Positions 10,401-13,442 of a stretch of DNA of 13,659 bases are shown one piece after another. Within the stretch, counting starts at the first letter, position 1. Every line of letters starts with the position of its first letter. Below the pieces are notes generated by a model, which saw only the letters and a program-made list of their open reading frames with translations, was not told where the DNA came from and did not search any database. The position numbers and the translations under genes are program-made. Source of the stretch: Symbiodinium natans (lineage: Eukaryota > Sar > Dinophyceae > Suessiales > Symbiodiniaceae); contig CAJNDS010002198.1 of the NCBI GenBank assembly GCA_905221605.1, positions 213,001 to 226,659 on the forward strand, given 5' to 3'.

Positions 10401-12768
10401 ACCCCAAACCCTAAACCCTAAACCCTAAACCCTAAACCCTAAACCCTAAACCCTAGACCCTATTCAGAGCCCTTAGGAACGGGTTCGACGCCTGGTCGAG
10501 TATGAGGAGCAGCCCAGCCGAATTGCGCAGAGCGGAGTAGAAGGAGGACTGCCTCCGGCAGCAGGAAATTCGGGATTGCGGGCTGTTGATTTAGGGTTTA
10601 GGGTTTAGGGTCTAGGGTTTGGGTTCGGGGTTTCGGCTTGGGGTTTTTGGGGGTGATGGTCGGGCTATAAGTAGGATAGCTCGGCCAGTGCCTAAACCCT
10701 AAACCCCAAACCCTAAACCCTAGACCCCAAATCCTAAACCCGAATCCTAAACCCTAAACCCTAAATCCTAAACCCTAAACCCCAAAACCCTAGAGGGAGG
10801 CTCGTAAAGCAAACTGCAAGCTTCAGGAGTGCAGGGCGGATACTCAAGGATTCTTGGCCAAGCAAGCCGGTTTAGGGTTTAGGGTTTAGGGTTTAGGGTT
10901 TAGGGTTTAGGGGTTAGGGGTTTAGGGTTTAGGGTTTAGGGAACGAGGCGCATGGGCAAGCAGCCTGCCCTGCAAGTCTTGCGAAACCCTAAACCCCCGA
11001 ACCCTAGCCTTAACCCTGTGGAACCCTAAGCCCTGGAACCCTAAACCCTAAACCCCAAACCCTAAACCCTAAACCCTAAACCCTAAACCCTAAACCCTAA
11101 ACCCTAAACCCTAAACCCTAAACCCTAAACCCTAAACCCTAAACCCCAACCCGAAACCCTAAACCCTTGGATCCGTGGGTGGCCAAGGTGAGGTGCAACC
11201 TGAGCTGCGACACGTCTTCCGTGATCTCGAGGTCCAGCTCATGCTGCCGGTTGGCGTAGCCACAGACCCAATACCTGCTCTACTTGCACTGTTTAAGGTT
11301 TAGGGTTTGGGAATTTTTTGTTCGGGTTTAGGGAATTTAGGGTTTTGGGTTTACTTGGTAGCCCAACAACCATATTACAATGAGGGCACCCTTTTTGGGG
11401 GTTTATGGATACTTCATAAGGAGACCCTGAACCCAAAAGAAAAAAGTAGGGATCAAGGGCAGCACCCGACAAGTGAAGGCGCGTTGGGAAGCCCTACTCG
11501 GAGGTGACAAGGTCCAAGTACCCTGAGGTTCGAACTTGTATAGTAAGGCCTCTGAAGCCCAAAATCCGATAATAAGAGCCCTGAGGGAGGTTGCGGGGTT
11601 TAAGAGTAGTTCTGCCCAGAGTTTGCCGGGCTTTGCGGCGGACAGGTGCGCCGGAGACCCTGAACCGGACCTCCGAAGTTGTCGTTTGGGCCCAGGGTCC
11701 GTTTTGTTTGTGGGGTTGGGGGTTTGGAGATTTTGGGCTTTGAATGCGAGCTTTCGGGACTGAATTGTTGCATATTCAGGGCTTAGGGAAGCTGAGTAAC
11801 AGAGTAATGGGGACAATTCACACAGCCCGTCAGGCAAAGGAAGCGCACGTCGCGCGCAGTCATTTAGGACGCATAACCAAGGAAACATGAAAACCTACTT
11901 GGCATAAGTTTGGGGGCTTACGATATTTGGGGTACCTTATTGGGGCCCATATTGCTTTGCGATATTTGGTATTGGGATCCATATTACAAGGGGATCCTAC
12001 TATTTGGGAGTCTATTTTAGGGGTACCCTGTCTTCCTAAACCCTCATAGAAGTGCCAGATGGCCTATCGTCCGGTCGCTTTTGCCCTTCGTGGTCTGGAG
12101 AGCTCCCGAAGTGAAATTTGCAGTGCTTTGGAGGTGGTCTCGGAGTTTTCGCGCGGGTCATCTTGGGGTGTGTCAGGGTAGCTCCATGGTCCCTTACTCT
12201 CGCACCTTACCTTCTTTTCCTTATAAGGCGTATGAAAGGGGTCCCCTTTTTTTAATGGCCCATACGAAGGAACCATGTGACTGGCTACCCTAGGAACCGT
12301 GGACTTCTCCCAAGACCTAGGGCATAGGGGGCCTCGAGGGTTTTGGGGTTAAGGGCTTCGGGCCCCTAAACCCTAAACCCTAAACCCTAAACCCTAAACC
12401 CTAAACCCTAAACCCTAAACCCTAAACCCTAAACACTAACACTAAACCTCAAACCCCAACCCTAAACCCCAACCACCAGACACTTACAAACCCTTAAGCG
12501 CCCTAATATGGTTCTAAGTACAGTTACAAGTACAGCTATAAGTACATGTATAAGTACAGCTATATGTACAGTTATCACTGTTTAATAAGTACCATGAACG
12601 TCCCTAAACCCTAAACCCTAAACCCTAAACCCTAAACCCTAAACCCTAAACCCTAAACCCTAAACCCTAAACCCTAAACCCTAAACCCTCCAAGTAGCGC
12701 CTGGCCTGGCATTTTGGTCGCTGAGGTGGCGTACCGCGGCCTGGTGTTGGCAGCAGCGCACGAAGCCT
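1462..12768 (-). CDS. Multi-exon dinoflagellate-type gene, uncharacterised protein with YWVC/IWC signatures (partial)
   Basis: This gene model was assembled by eye from short coding islands that join in compatible phase on the minus strand. At least twelve exons give an open core of a little over 200 residues. Key motifs in order are YWVCGYANRQHELD, SSFYSALRNSAGLLLILD, DATPFSR-IWCDFE, LDIVTYL, VREQNFPL, DKRAILRSIA, LHSTLAILTWPQ and AMHKGLLTKG. From memory this order fits a large dinoflagellate family of unknown function. The pattern of a W/NQ motif, a hydrophobic LLLILD strand and R.WC.FE loosely recalls TIR-like domains, which is only an inference. Donors are GT, GC or GA and most acceptors are AG|G. 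No spliced-leader site, start codon or polyadenylation site was identified, so both ends are open. A frame kept over so many junctions argues against a decayed pseudogene. Confidence 0.75.
1490..1669. repeat. TTTAGGG patches separated by a TTTC-rich spacer
   Basis: Units at 1490-1524 and 1627-1669. The spacer 1550-1600 repeats AAAGTTTC/ACGTTTCGA. Confidence 0.75.
1737..1765 (-). CDS. Possible small exon 14, frame unresolved
   Basis: A short GC-rich island has CCCTAAA-like sequence on its left and TTGAGGG-type repeats on its right, which is the exon signature seen elsewhere. CATCCCAAG|CACC is a possible acceptor, and CGCCC|GCCGC, CGCC|GCAAC or ACAG|GATTT possible donors. In phase with exon 13 it would read TKKRP. 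The evidence is positional only. Confidence 0.18.
1784..1948. repeat. 23-bp minisatellite derived from telomere-like heptamers
   Basis: The unit GGGCTCTGA-GGGTTGA-GGGTTTA recurs with lengths 23, 23, 16, 23, 23 and 15 bp between 1822 and 1944. It makes a minus-strand chance frame with a repeating PKPSTLRALNPQ peptide. Confidence 0.9.
2030..2064 (-). CDS. Exon 13: AMHKGLLTKGE-(R)
   Basis: The acceptor CCTCCAG|GCCATG is AG|G in phase 0 and continues TWPQ from exon 12 as AMHKGLLTKGE, ending with AG of a split codon at the canonical donor GAGAG|GTCGGG. The (W)PQA..KG pattern suits the helix following the Trp. The reading frame stays open further left as a chance frame through the minisatellite at 1822-1944, which I do not regard as coding. 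A TTTAGGG block starts 12 bp to the right. Confidence 0.62.
2076..2242. repeat. TTTAGGG array with TTTATAGGG variants
   Basis: The left part mixes GGGTTTATA and GGGGTTTA; from about 2135 it is nearly pure GGGTTTA. It stands just upstream of exon 13 in the transcript sense. Confidence 0.95.
2321..2460. repeat. 22-bp tandem duplication leading into a GGGTTTAGT nonamer array
   Basis: A 22-bp unit (TGTGGGCCGAGTGCGGGTTT plus AG) occurs at 2341-2362 and 2363-2384. Nine 9-bp units GGGTTTAGT/G follow at 2377-2457. The 9-bp period makes a chance Gly-Phe-Ser tripeptide repeat on the plus strand. Confidence 0.92.
2553..2578 (+). other. Perfect 8-bp hairpin followed by T run
   Basis: AACCTCCC pairs with GGGAGGTT across an 8-nt loop and is followed by T residues. 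It resembles an intrinsic terminator, but in a nuclear genome that role is not expected. No gene is associated. Confidence 0.5.
2643..2810. repeat. Degenerate CCCTGAA array with 11-bp GACCCTACTTA satellite
   Basis: Five 11-bp units (AACCCTACTTA, GACCCCACTGA, GACCCTACTGA, GACCCTCCTTA, GACCCTACTTA) occupy 2737-2791. Confidence 0.85.
2940..3064. repeat. CCCTAAA array ending in CCCAAAA heptamers
   Basis: Degenerate CCCTAAA units change to AAAACCC repeated about five times near 3023-3061. It lies directly left of exon 12. Confidence 0.88.
3078..3157 (-). CDS. Exon 12: ...ANQTLHSTLAILTWPQ segment
   Basis: The exon reads KERLVTNLERANQTL, then HSTLAILTWPQ, which resembles the remembered N..L+..(F/L)A...W.QAL helix near the end of the conserved region. 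The acceptor is AAACAG|GGAAGG, phase 1; an alternative is AAG|GAG at 3152. The donor is GCCGCAG|GCTCTG, GC type in phase 0. This is one of the most GC-rich islands in the window. TTTAGGG repeats begin two bases beyond the acceptor side (3160-3214) and CCCTAAA/CCCAAAA repeats lie on the left (2940-3064). Confidence 0.82.
3160..3214. repeat. TTTAGGG array
   Basis: Seven to eight units beginning two bases beyond exon 12's acceptor side. As transcribed it forms the pyrimidine-rich tract before that acceptor. Confidence 0.9.
3296..3411. repeat. Degenerate CCCTAAA array
   Basis: Scattered CCCTAAA/AACCC units, cleanest at 3380-3411. It lies left of tentative exon 11. Confidence 0.8.
3410..3442 (-). 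CDS. Tentative exon 11: MLELKPFDET
   Basis: The segment from AATGAG|AGATGCTG to the canonical donor GAAACGG|GTTAGG reads (E)MLELKPFDET(G). It enters and leaves in phase 1, matching exons 10 and 12, which would also join without it. CCCTAAA on the left (3296-3411) and TTTAGGG on the right (3509-3568) support an exon here. The acceptor AG|A is not the preferred form, and the peptide is not recognised by itself. Confidence 0.42.
3509..3568. repeat. TTTAGGG array
   Basis: About seven units, the last two being the hexamer TTAGGG. It lies right of tentative exon 11. Confidence 0.9.
3697..3790. repeat. CCCTAAA array
   Basis: About ten clean units after a degenerate start. It lies left of exon 10. 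Next to it, TGAGGCCCCAA is repeated near 3804 and 3820. Confidence 0.92.
3835..3892 (-). CDS. Exon 10: DKRAILRSIAASREMISSE segment
   Basis: The acceptor AAAGCAG|GACAAG (AG|G, phase 0) opens a segment reading DKRAILRSIAASREMISSE. The D+R.IL.SIA string is a clear family landmark from memory. I place the donor at GCGAAG|GCCTTG (GC, phase 1); GA donors at AGC|GAAGGC or AGG|GAGATG are also possible. A TTTAGGG block begins five bases beyond the acceptor side, and CCCTAAA repeats lie on the left (3697-3790). Confidence 0.8.
3897..4092. repeat. TTTAGGG array turning into a homogenised GGGCTTA array
   Basis: TTTAGGG units from 3906 give way to about fourteen consecutive GGGCTTA units at 3979-4081. 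The same variant is found at 4606-4668. It abuts exon 10's acceptor side. Confidence 0.93.
4093..4352. other. Intron interior, nothing recognised
   Basis: Unique sequence between the two arrays of intron 9. The plus strand carries a chance frame (4211-4615) with no recognisable domain. Confidence 0.5.
4353..4370. repeat. Short CCCTAAA patch
   Basis: About two and a half units, 138 bp left of exon 9. Confidence 0.7.
4435..4462. other. Perfect 10-bp inverted repeat, 8-nt loop
   Basis: GCCGCCTCGG and CCGAGGCGGC enclose TACCCTTG. The very GC-rich stem lies in intron 9 close to the exon 9 donor. Confidence 0.8.
4508..4534 (-). CDS. Exon 9: 27-nt micro-exon EDGDATHVE
   Basis: Nine codons lie between TTCCGAG|GAGGAT and a GA donor GTGGAG|GACAGA, phase 0. 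Joined to its neighbours it gives KGLEVVL-EDGDATHVE-DKRAIL, with spacing that fits the A.AS...D...IL pattern remembered for the family. Upstream sequence in another phase is also open (RSSSEEDG), so the left boundary is less sure. TTTAGGG-type repeats lie on its right (4579-4668); the CCCTAAA patch on its left is short and 138 bp away. Confidence 0.55.
4579..4668. repeat. TTTAGGG units leading into a GGGCTTA array
   Basis: About eight consecutive GGGCTTA units follow a few TTTAGGG units. It lies right of exon 9. Confidence 0.92.
4669..4916. other. Intron interior, nothing recognised
   Basis: Unique sequence in intron 8 between its 3' array and the degenerate CCCTAAA patch. No coding signal seen. 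Confidence 0.5.
4917..5015. repeat. Degenerate CCCTAAA units
   Basis: Loose units, best at 4979-5015 (CCCTAAACCCCCAAACCCG). It lies left of exon 8. Confidence 0.75.
5053..5085 (-). CDS. Exon 8: VLLDKGLEVVL segment
   Basis: The acceptor TTGCCAAG|GTGCTT is AG|G and the donor GTGCTC|GTCTTC is GT, phase 0 on both sides. The eleven residues VLLDKGLEVVL follow NFPL from exon 7 to give a continuous amphipathic helix. A GC donor at 5044-5043 would extend it by VF, but the GT choice gives better spacing to exon 9. Degenerate CCCTAAA repeats lie on the left (4979-5015) and a clean TTTAGGG array on the right (5105-5200). Confidence 0.72.
5105..5200. repeat. Near-perfect TTTAGGG array
   Basis: About thirteen units with one change (GGATTTA). 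It lies 19 bp right of exon 8. Confidence 0.97.
5201..5500. other. Intron interior with G and C runs
   Basis: Unique sequence of intron 7 with runs of 9 G near 5255 and 8 C near 5395. A 97-codon minus-strand frame has no recognisable features and follows these runs, so it is left out. Confidence 0.5.
5501..5720. repeat. CCCTAAA arrays flanking a short spacer
   Basis: Units at 5501-5528 and 5605-5720, with CCCAAAA and CCCCAAA variants. They lie left of exon 7. Confidence 0.88.
5731..5772 (-). CDS. Exon 7: SAVAKSVREQNFPL segment
   Basis: Fourteen codons read SAVAKSVREQNFPL; a basic helix ending in REQ.FP is typical, from memory, of the region after the LDIVTYL strand in this family. The acceptor is GGGGGAG|TCTGCC and the donor CACTG|GCACCT (GC type), both in phase 0. 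The longest TTTAGGG array in the window starts 30 bp to the right, and CCCTAAA repeats end about 10 bp to the left. Confidence 0.75.
5802..6075. repeat. Longest TTTAGGG array in the window
   Basis: About 38 nearly perfect units, broken once by GGGTGAGGG near 5931 and once by TTAATTAGGG near 6060. It lies 30 bp right of exon 7. Its purity suggests recent expansion or correction. Confidence 0.97.
6107..6345. repeat. CCCTAAA patch, short island, degenerate TTTGGGG patch
   Basis: CCCTAAA units at 6107-6175, an island at 6176-6255, and TTTGGGG/TTTAGGG units at 6256-6345. The order predicts a minus-strand exon in the island (CCGAG|GCCTCGTCT), but no frame is convincing. Confidence 0.75.
6346..6530. 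other. Intron interior, nothing recognised
   Basis: Unique sequence with chance frames on both strands (6280-6510 minus, 6299-6523 plus) that extend into repeats. Confidence 0.45.
6585..6653 (-). CDS. Tentative exon 6c: SDRRVPQRTFIEFRPFPN...
   Basis: A 23-codon phase-0 segment lies between GCTTCAG|AGCGAT and a canonical donor CCCGAG|GTTCTG. It begins SDRRVPQRTFIEF and ends IRAPE. The island is GC-rich, has CCCTAAA on its left (6531-6551) and TTTAGGG on its right (from 6703), and fits the phase between exons 6 and 7. The peptide is not recognised, and exons 6 and 7 already join well without it. Confidence 0.3.
6703..6822. repeat. TTTAGGG array
   Basis: About fifteen units, clean after 6725 apart from two TTTAGAG changes. 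It lies right of tentative exon 6c. Confidence 0.94.
6926..7067. repeat. CCCTAAA array facing a short TTTAGGG/CTTAGGG patch
   Basis: About ten clean CCCTAAA units at 6926-6995 and a G-strand patch at 7023-7067, with about 28 bp between them. Confidence 0.9.
7163..7468. repeat. Degenerate TTTAGGG patches and short CCCTAAA patches
   Basis: G-strand units at 7163-7198 and 7288-7370; C-strand patches at 7374-7386 and 7456-7468. The island 7388-7455 is open on the minus strand (SEVLKLDATKRPG) but could not be placed in phase. Confidence 0.7.
7489..7518 (-). CDS. Tentative exon 6b: VRVSLKHMYQ
   Basis: A 30-nt phase-0 segment lies between GACTAG|GTGCGA and CCAG|GCGATC (GC donor) and reads VRVSLKHMYQ. 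It keeps the frame from exon 6, and the intron between them would be only about 128 nt. It sits between a short CCCTAAA patch (7456-7468) and a TTTAGGG block (7582-7644), as the exon-flank rule predicts. I do not recognise the peptide, so it may be a chance match. Confidence 0.3.
7582..7644. repeat. Degenerate TTTAGGG block touching exon 6
   Basis: Units lie immediately left of exon 6, the reverse of the usual exon flank. They would form the 3' C-rich end of a short intron only if exon 6b is real. Confidence 0.85.
7647..7733 (-). CDS. Exon 6: NPTMGLDIVTYL...VAVLAAHEA segment
   Basis: The 29-codon island reads NPTMGLDIVTYLPSS, then a short Gly/His-containing linker, then GEVAVLAAHEA. It matches the region after IWC.FE where family members have an LDI/FDI strand. 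The acceptor is CCCAAG|AACCCG (AG|A, less usual) or CCTAG|T at 7761, which would add TRAAKLLPK. The donor AAGCA|GTGACC is canonical GT, phase 0. This exon breaks the flank rule: a TTTAGGG block (7582-7644) touches its left edge and no array lies on its right. Confidence 0.78.
7734..8385. other. Intron 5 interior without arrays
   Basis: Unusual for this window in holding no telomeric array. It contains a perfect 16-bp palindrome AAAAAGGATCCTTTTT at 8228-8243. Overlapping plus-strand frames at 7653-8040 are shadows of exon 6 and spacer. Confidence 0.5.
8388..8594. mobile_element. Imperfect foldback (MITE-like) sequence
   Basis: The left part GGGGTTCTTAAAAAAGGGG with TACCCTATTTGGGG is matched in inverted form on the right by CCCCAAATAG and TAAGAACCCCAATAAGGTAC. 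Inside are the short palindrome GTCCCTT-T-AAGGGAC (8422-8436) and an exact 41-bp tandem duplication (8512-8552, 8553-8593). Similar sequence recurs in opposite orientation at 11921-12035. No transposase is present, so the element class is an inference. Confidence 0.5.
8512..8593. repeat. Exact 41-bp tandem duplication
   Basis: Two identical copies beginning AATAGTAGGACTCCACTATG and ending CCAATAAGGTAC. Confidence 0.97.
8603..8641. repeat. CCCTAAA array
   Basis: Five clean units, 16 bp left of exon 5. Confidence 0.93.
8658..8694 (-). CDS. Exon 5: (R)IWCDFELYTAIM segment
   Basis: The acceptor CCGAAG|GATTTGG gives the G that completes Arg from exon 4, and then IWCDFELYTAIM. The IWC.(Y/F)E string is the second hallmark of the family as I remember it. 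The frame stays open to about 8637 (EHFRKWG). I place the donor at ATCATG|GAGCAT (GA type, phase 0) because joining to exon 6 at 7733 then gives spacing that looks right for the family. An alternative is the donor TTCCG|GAAATG with an acceptor at 7762. CCCTAAA repeats on the left (8603-8641) and TTTAGGG on the right (8724-8903) flank it. Confidence 0.82.
8724..8903. repeat. GGGTATA array leading into a TTTAGGG array
   Basis: Five to six GGGTATA units at 8727-8766 are followed by about nineteen GGGTTTA units. It lies right of exon 5. Confidence 0.95.
8904..9440. other. Intron 4 interior with degenerate repeats
   Basis: Loose AACCCCTGCAA/CCCTA units occur at 9038-9090. Sequence near 8925-8990 is coding-like on the minus strand (GLDFA) but is not needed by the model. 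Frames at 8882-9172 and 9245-9463 (minus) are unrecognised; the second overlaps exon 4 in another frame. Confidence 0.45.
9445..9464 (-). CDS. Exon 4: 20-nt micro-exon DATPFS-(R)
   Basis: Between the acceptor ATCCAG|GATGCG and a GA-type donor TCAAG|GAGCGT lie 20 nt encoding DATPFS plus AG of Arg. Phase 0 in and phase 2 out match exon 3 and exon 5 exactly, restoring LILDQ-DATPFSR-IWC. The small size and GA donor would hide it from ordinary gene finders. The call depends on its neighbours, but the phase match and sequence fit are strong. It lacks a clear CCCTAAA array on its left; on its right there is only a short TTTTGGG-type run near 9491-9504. Confidence 0.7.
9512..9640. repeat. CCCTAAA array, partly degenerate
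   Basis: Clean units at 9512-9561 and scattered units at 9605-9640. Confidence 0.85.
9718..9829. repeat. TTTAGGG patch followed by CCCTAAA patch
   Basis: Degenerate G-strand units at 9718-9800 and C-strand units at 9807-9829, close enough to fold back. Confidence 0.8.
9836..9864. repeat. Homopolymer pair C17 then A12
   Basis: Seventeen C followed directly by twelve A. Exact lengths may be affected by sequencing. Confidence 0.9.
10005..10208. repeat. TTTAGGG patch and CCCTAAA array
   Basis: Degenerate G-strand units at 10005-10060; CCCTAAA/CCTGAAC/ATCC variants at 10114-10208. Confidence 0.82.
10323..10337. other. Perfect inverted repeat TAAGGGT-C-ACCCTTA
   Basis: Seven-base arms around one base, in intron 3. 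Confidence 0.6.
10367..10460. repeat. CCCTAAA array
   Basis: About twelve units, left of exon 3. The junction TAGACCCTATTCAGAGCCCT near 10455-10472 resembles TGGACCCTTTTCAGAGCGCT at 10200-10219. Confidence 0.93.
10492..10552 (-). CDS. Exon 3: QSSFYSALRNSAGLLLILDQ segment
   Basis: The acceptor GCCGGAG|GCAGTC supplies the G that completes Arg from exon 2. Twenty codons follow, reading QSSFYSALRNSAGLLLILDQ: an amphipathic helix and then a hydrophobic strand ending in Asp. The donor is ACCAG|GCGTCG, a GC type in phase 0, and exon 4 continues in frame. A GT donor at 10480-10479 would also be open, but it would place NP before exon 4 and spoil the LD.DATPF pattern. CCCTAAA repeats on the left (10367-10460) and TTTAGGG on the right (10590 onward) follow the exon-flank rule. 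Confidence 0.85.
10590..10794. repeat. TTTAGGG patch, short spacer, CCCTAAA array
   Basis: G-strand units at 10590-10645 lie right of exon 3; C-strand units with CCTAAAT variants run 10692-10794. Confidence 0.88.
10869..11167. repeat. TTTAGGG array, short spacer, long CCCTAAA array
   Basis: About ten G-strand units at 10869-10940, then about 25 C-strand units at 10983-11167, clean from 11040. The pair can form a long stem with a loop of about 40 bp inside intron 2. Confidence 0.95.
11200..11274 (-). CDS. Exon 2: YWVCGYANRQHELDLEITED segment
   Basis: This 75-nt exon follows the acceptor GAGCAG|GTATTG and ends at the canonical donor CTCAG|GTTGCA (phase 2 at both ends). It encodes YWVCGYANRQHELDLEITED followed by VSQL and a split Arg. 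The YWVC.YAN.QH.L string is the strongest family signature in the window and is recognised from memory. The island is GC-rich, unlike the flanking arrays. CCCTAAA repeats lie 32 bp to the left (10983-11167) and TTTAGGG repeats 16 bp to the right (11291-11350). Confidence 0.87.
11291..11350. repeat. Degenerate TTTAGGG units
   Basis: Five or so units, 16 bp right of exon 2. Confidence 0.78.
11351..11920. other. Intron 1 interior
   Basis: A 161-codon minus-strand frame (11403-11888) spans this region but is low in recognisable features, overlaps frames on the other strand and lies between exons 1 and 2. It is treated as chance. Confidence 0.5.
11921..12035. mobile_element. Second copy of the foldback-related family, opposite orientation
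   Basis: GGGGTACCTTATTGGGG, GATATTTGG (twice, near 11922 and 11961), CTATTTGGGAGTCTATTTTA and GGGGTACCCTG match the reverse complement of parts of 8388-8594. No transposase is seen. Confidence 0.5.
12036..12361. other. Intron 1 interior, open on both strands
   Basis: Seventy-codon frames occur on both strands (12064-12276 minus, 12081-12293 plus). Neither joins exon 2 in phase with good splice sites. Confidence 0.4.
12362..12475. repeat. CCCTAAA array
   Basis: About ten clean units, then degenerate CACTAA and CCCCAACC units. Confidence 0.93.
12515..12574. repeat. 12-bp satellite TAAGTACAGCTA, five units
   Basis: Consecutive units TAAGTACAGTTA, CAAGTACAGCTA, TAAGTACATGTA, TAAGTACAGCTA and TATGTACAGTTA. 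AT-rich and unrelated to the telomeric arrays on both sides. Confidence 0.92.
12602..12689. repeat. Clean CCCTAAA array
   Basis: About twelve perfect units, ending 16 bp left of exon 1. Confidence 0.97.
12706..12768 (-). CDS. Exon 1 (most upstream recognised) of the YWVC/IWC gene
   Basis: In the frame that joins exon 2 this island reads GFVRCCQHQAAVRHLSDQNA and then the first two bases of an arginine codon. The donor is GCCAG|GCCAGG (GC type, phase 2), and the G that begins exon 2 completes Arg directly before YWVC. The acceptor is either CTGCAG|A at 12768 or GCAGAG|G at 12766; the second fits the usual AG|G. From memory, family members carry a His-containing helix at this place before YWVC. 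A CCCTAAA array lies on the left (12602-12689) and TTTAGGG-like repeats lie on the right (from 12781). The plus strand is also open here, so the assignment rests on the junction and the family fit. Confidence 0.6.
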
Positions 12769-12780
12769 CTGCAGGAGGGC

Positions 12781-13100
12781 TGGGGGTTTGGGGCTTTTAG
12801 GGTTATTCAAGGGTTTGGGGCCTTAGGATTTTTGAGGGGTTTAGGGTTTTTAGGGTTTAGGGCTTGGGGCTTTGGGGTTTTTTAGGGTTTTTAGGGTTTA
12901 GGGCTTGGGGCTTTGGGGTTTTAGGGGTTTTAGGGGTTTTGGGGGTCTAGGGTTCAGGTTTTAGGGCCGGGTTTAGGGCTTAGGGTAAGGCATCTGGGGG
13001 GGCTCAGCGTTTTGGAATTTATGCTTTATGGGGCTTAGGGCTTAGGGGCTTGGGGTTTGGGGCTTACATGGGGATAGGGATTCGGGTTTAGGGTTTTACA
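12781..13100. repeat. Degenerate TTTAGGG/TTTTAGGG region
   Basis: Loose G-strand units with octameric TTTTAGGG and a duplicated stretch GGGTTTAGGGCTTGGGGCTT at about 12854 and 12895. Confidence 0.85.
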
Positions 13101-13159
13101 CCAAGGACCAGGGTTCTATTCTATTTGGTATTCTATTTCTACGCCTTGTAATTTGTAGG

Positions 13160-13379
13160 GACCTTGCCCGCAATGTTTTTGACCTTGCCCGCTCTTTGTC
13201 ACAAAAATAGCGGGCAAGGTCACTATACAAGGTCATAAAAATAGCGGGCAAGGTCCCTACAAGGTCCATATGACCTTGTAGTGACCTTGCCCGTCAATTT
13301 GATCACCTTTGTGACGACCTTGCCCGCTATTTTTATGCCTTGTAGGGACCTTGCCCGCTATTTTTTTGACCGTGCCCGC
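13160..13379. repeat. Cluster of GACCTTGCCCGC repeats in both orientations
   Basis: Eight copies of GACCTTGCCCGC or one-base variants start at 13160, 13181, 13283, 13316, 13347 and 13368 (plus) and 13210 and 13244 (minus). Many are followed by TATTTTT. Arms at 13243-13266 and 13272-13295 form a 24-bp hairpin with three mismatches and a 5-nt loop. Confidence 0.9.
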
Positions 13380-13442
13380 TCTGTAAGGTCACTGAAAGGT
13401 CAGGGCCGAGTGTTTAGAGTTTAGGGCTTAGGGTTTGGGTTG

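Noticed and set aside
11403-11888. Longest uninterrupted frame, 161 codons on the minus strand
   Set aside because: No recognisable motif, overlaps an open frame on the other strand, and lies in the intron between exons 1 and 2.
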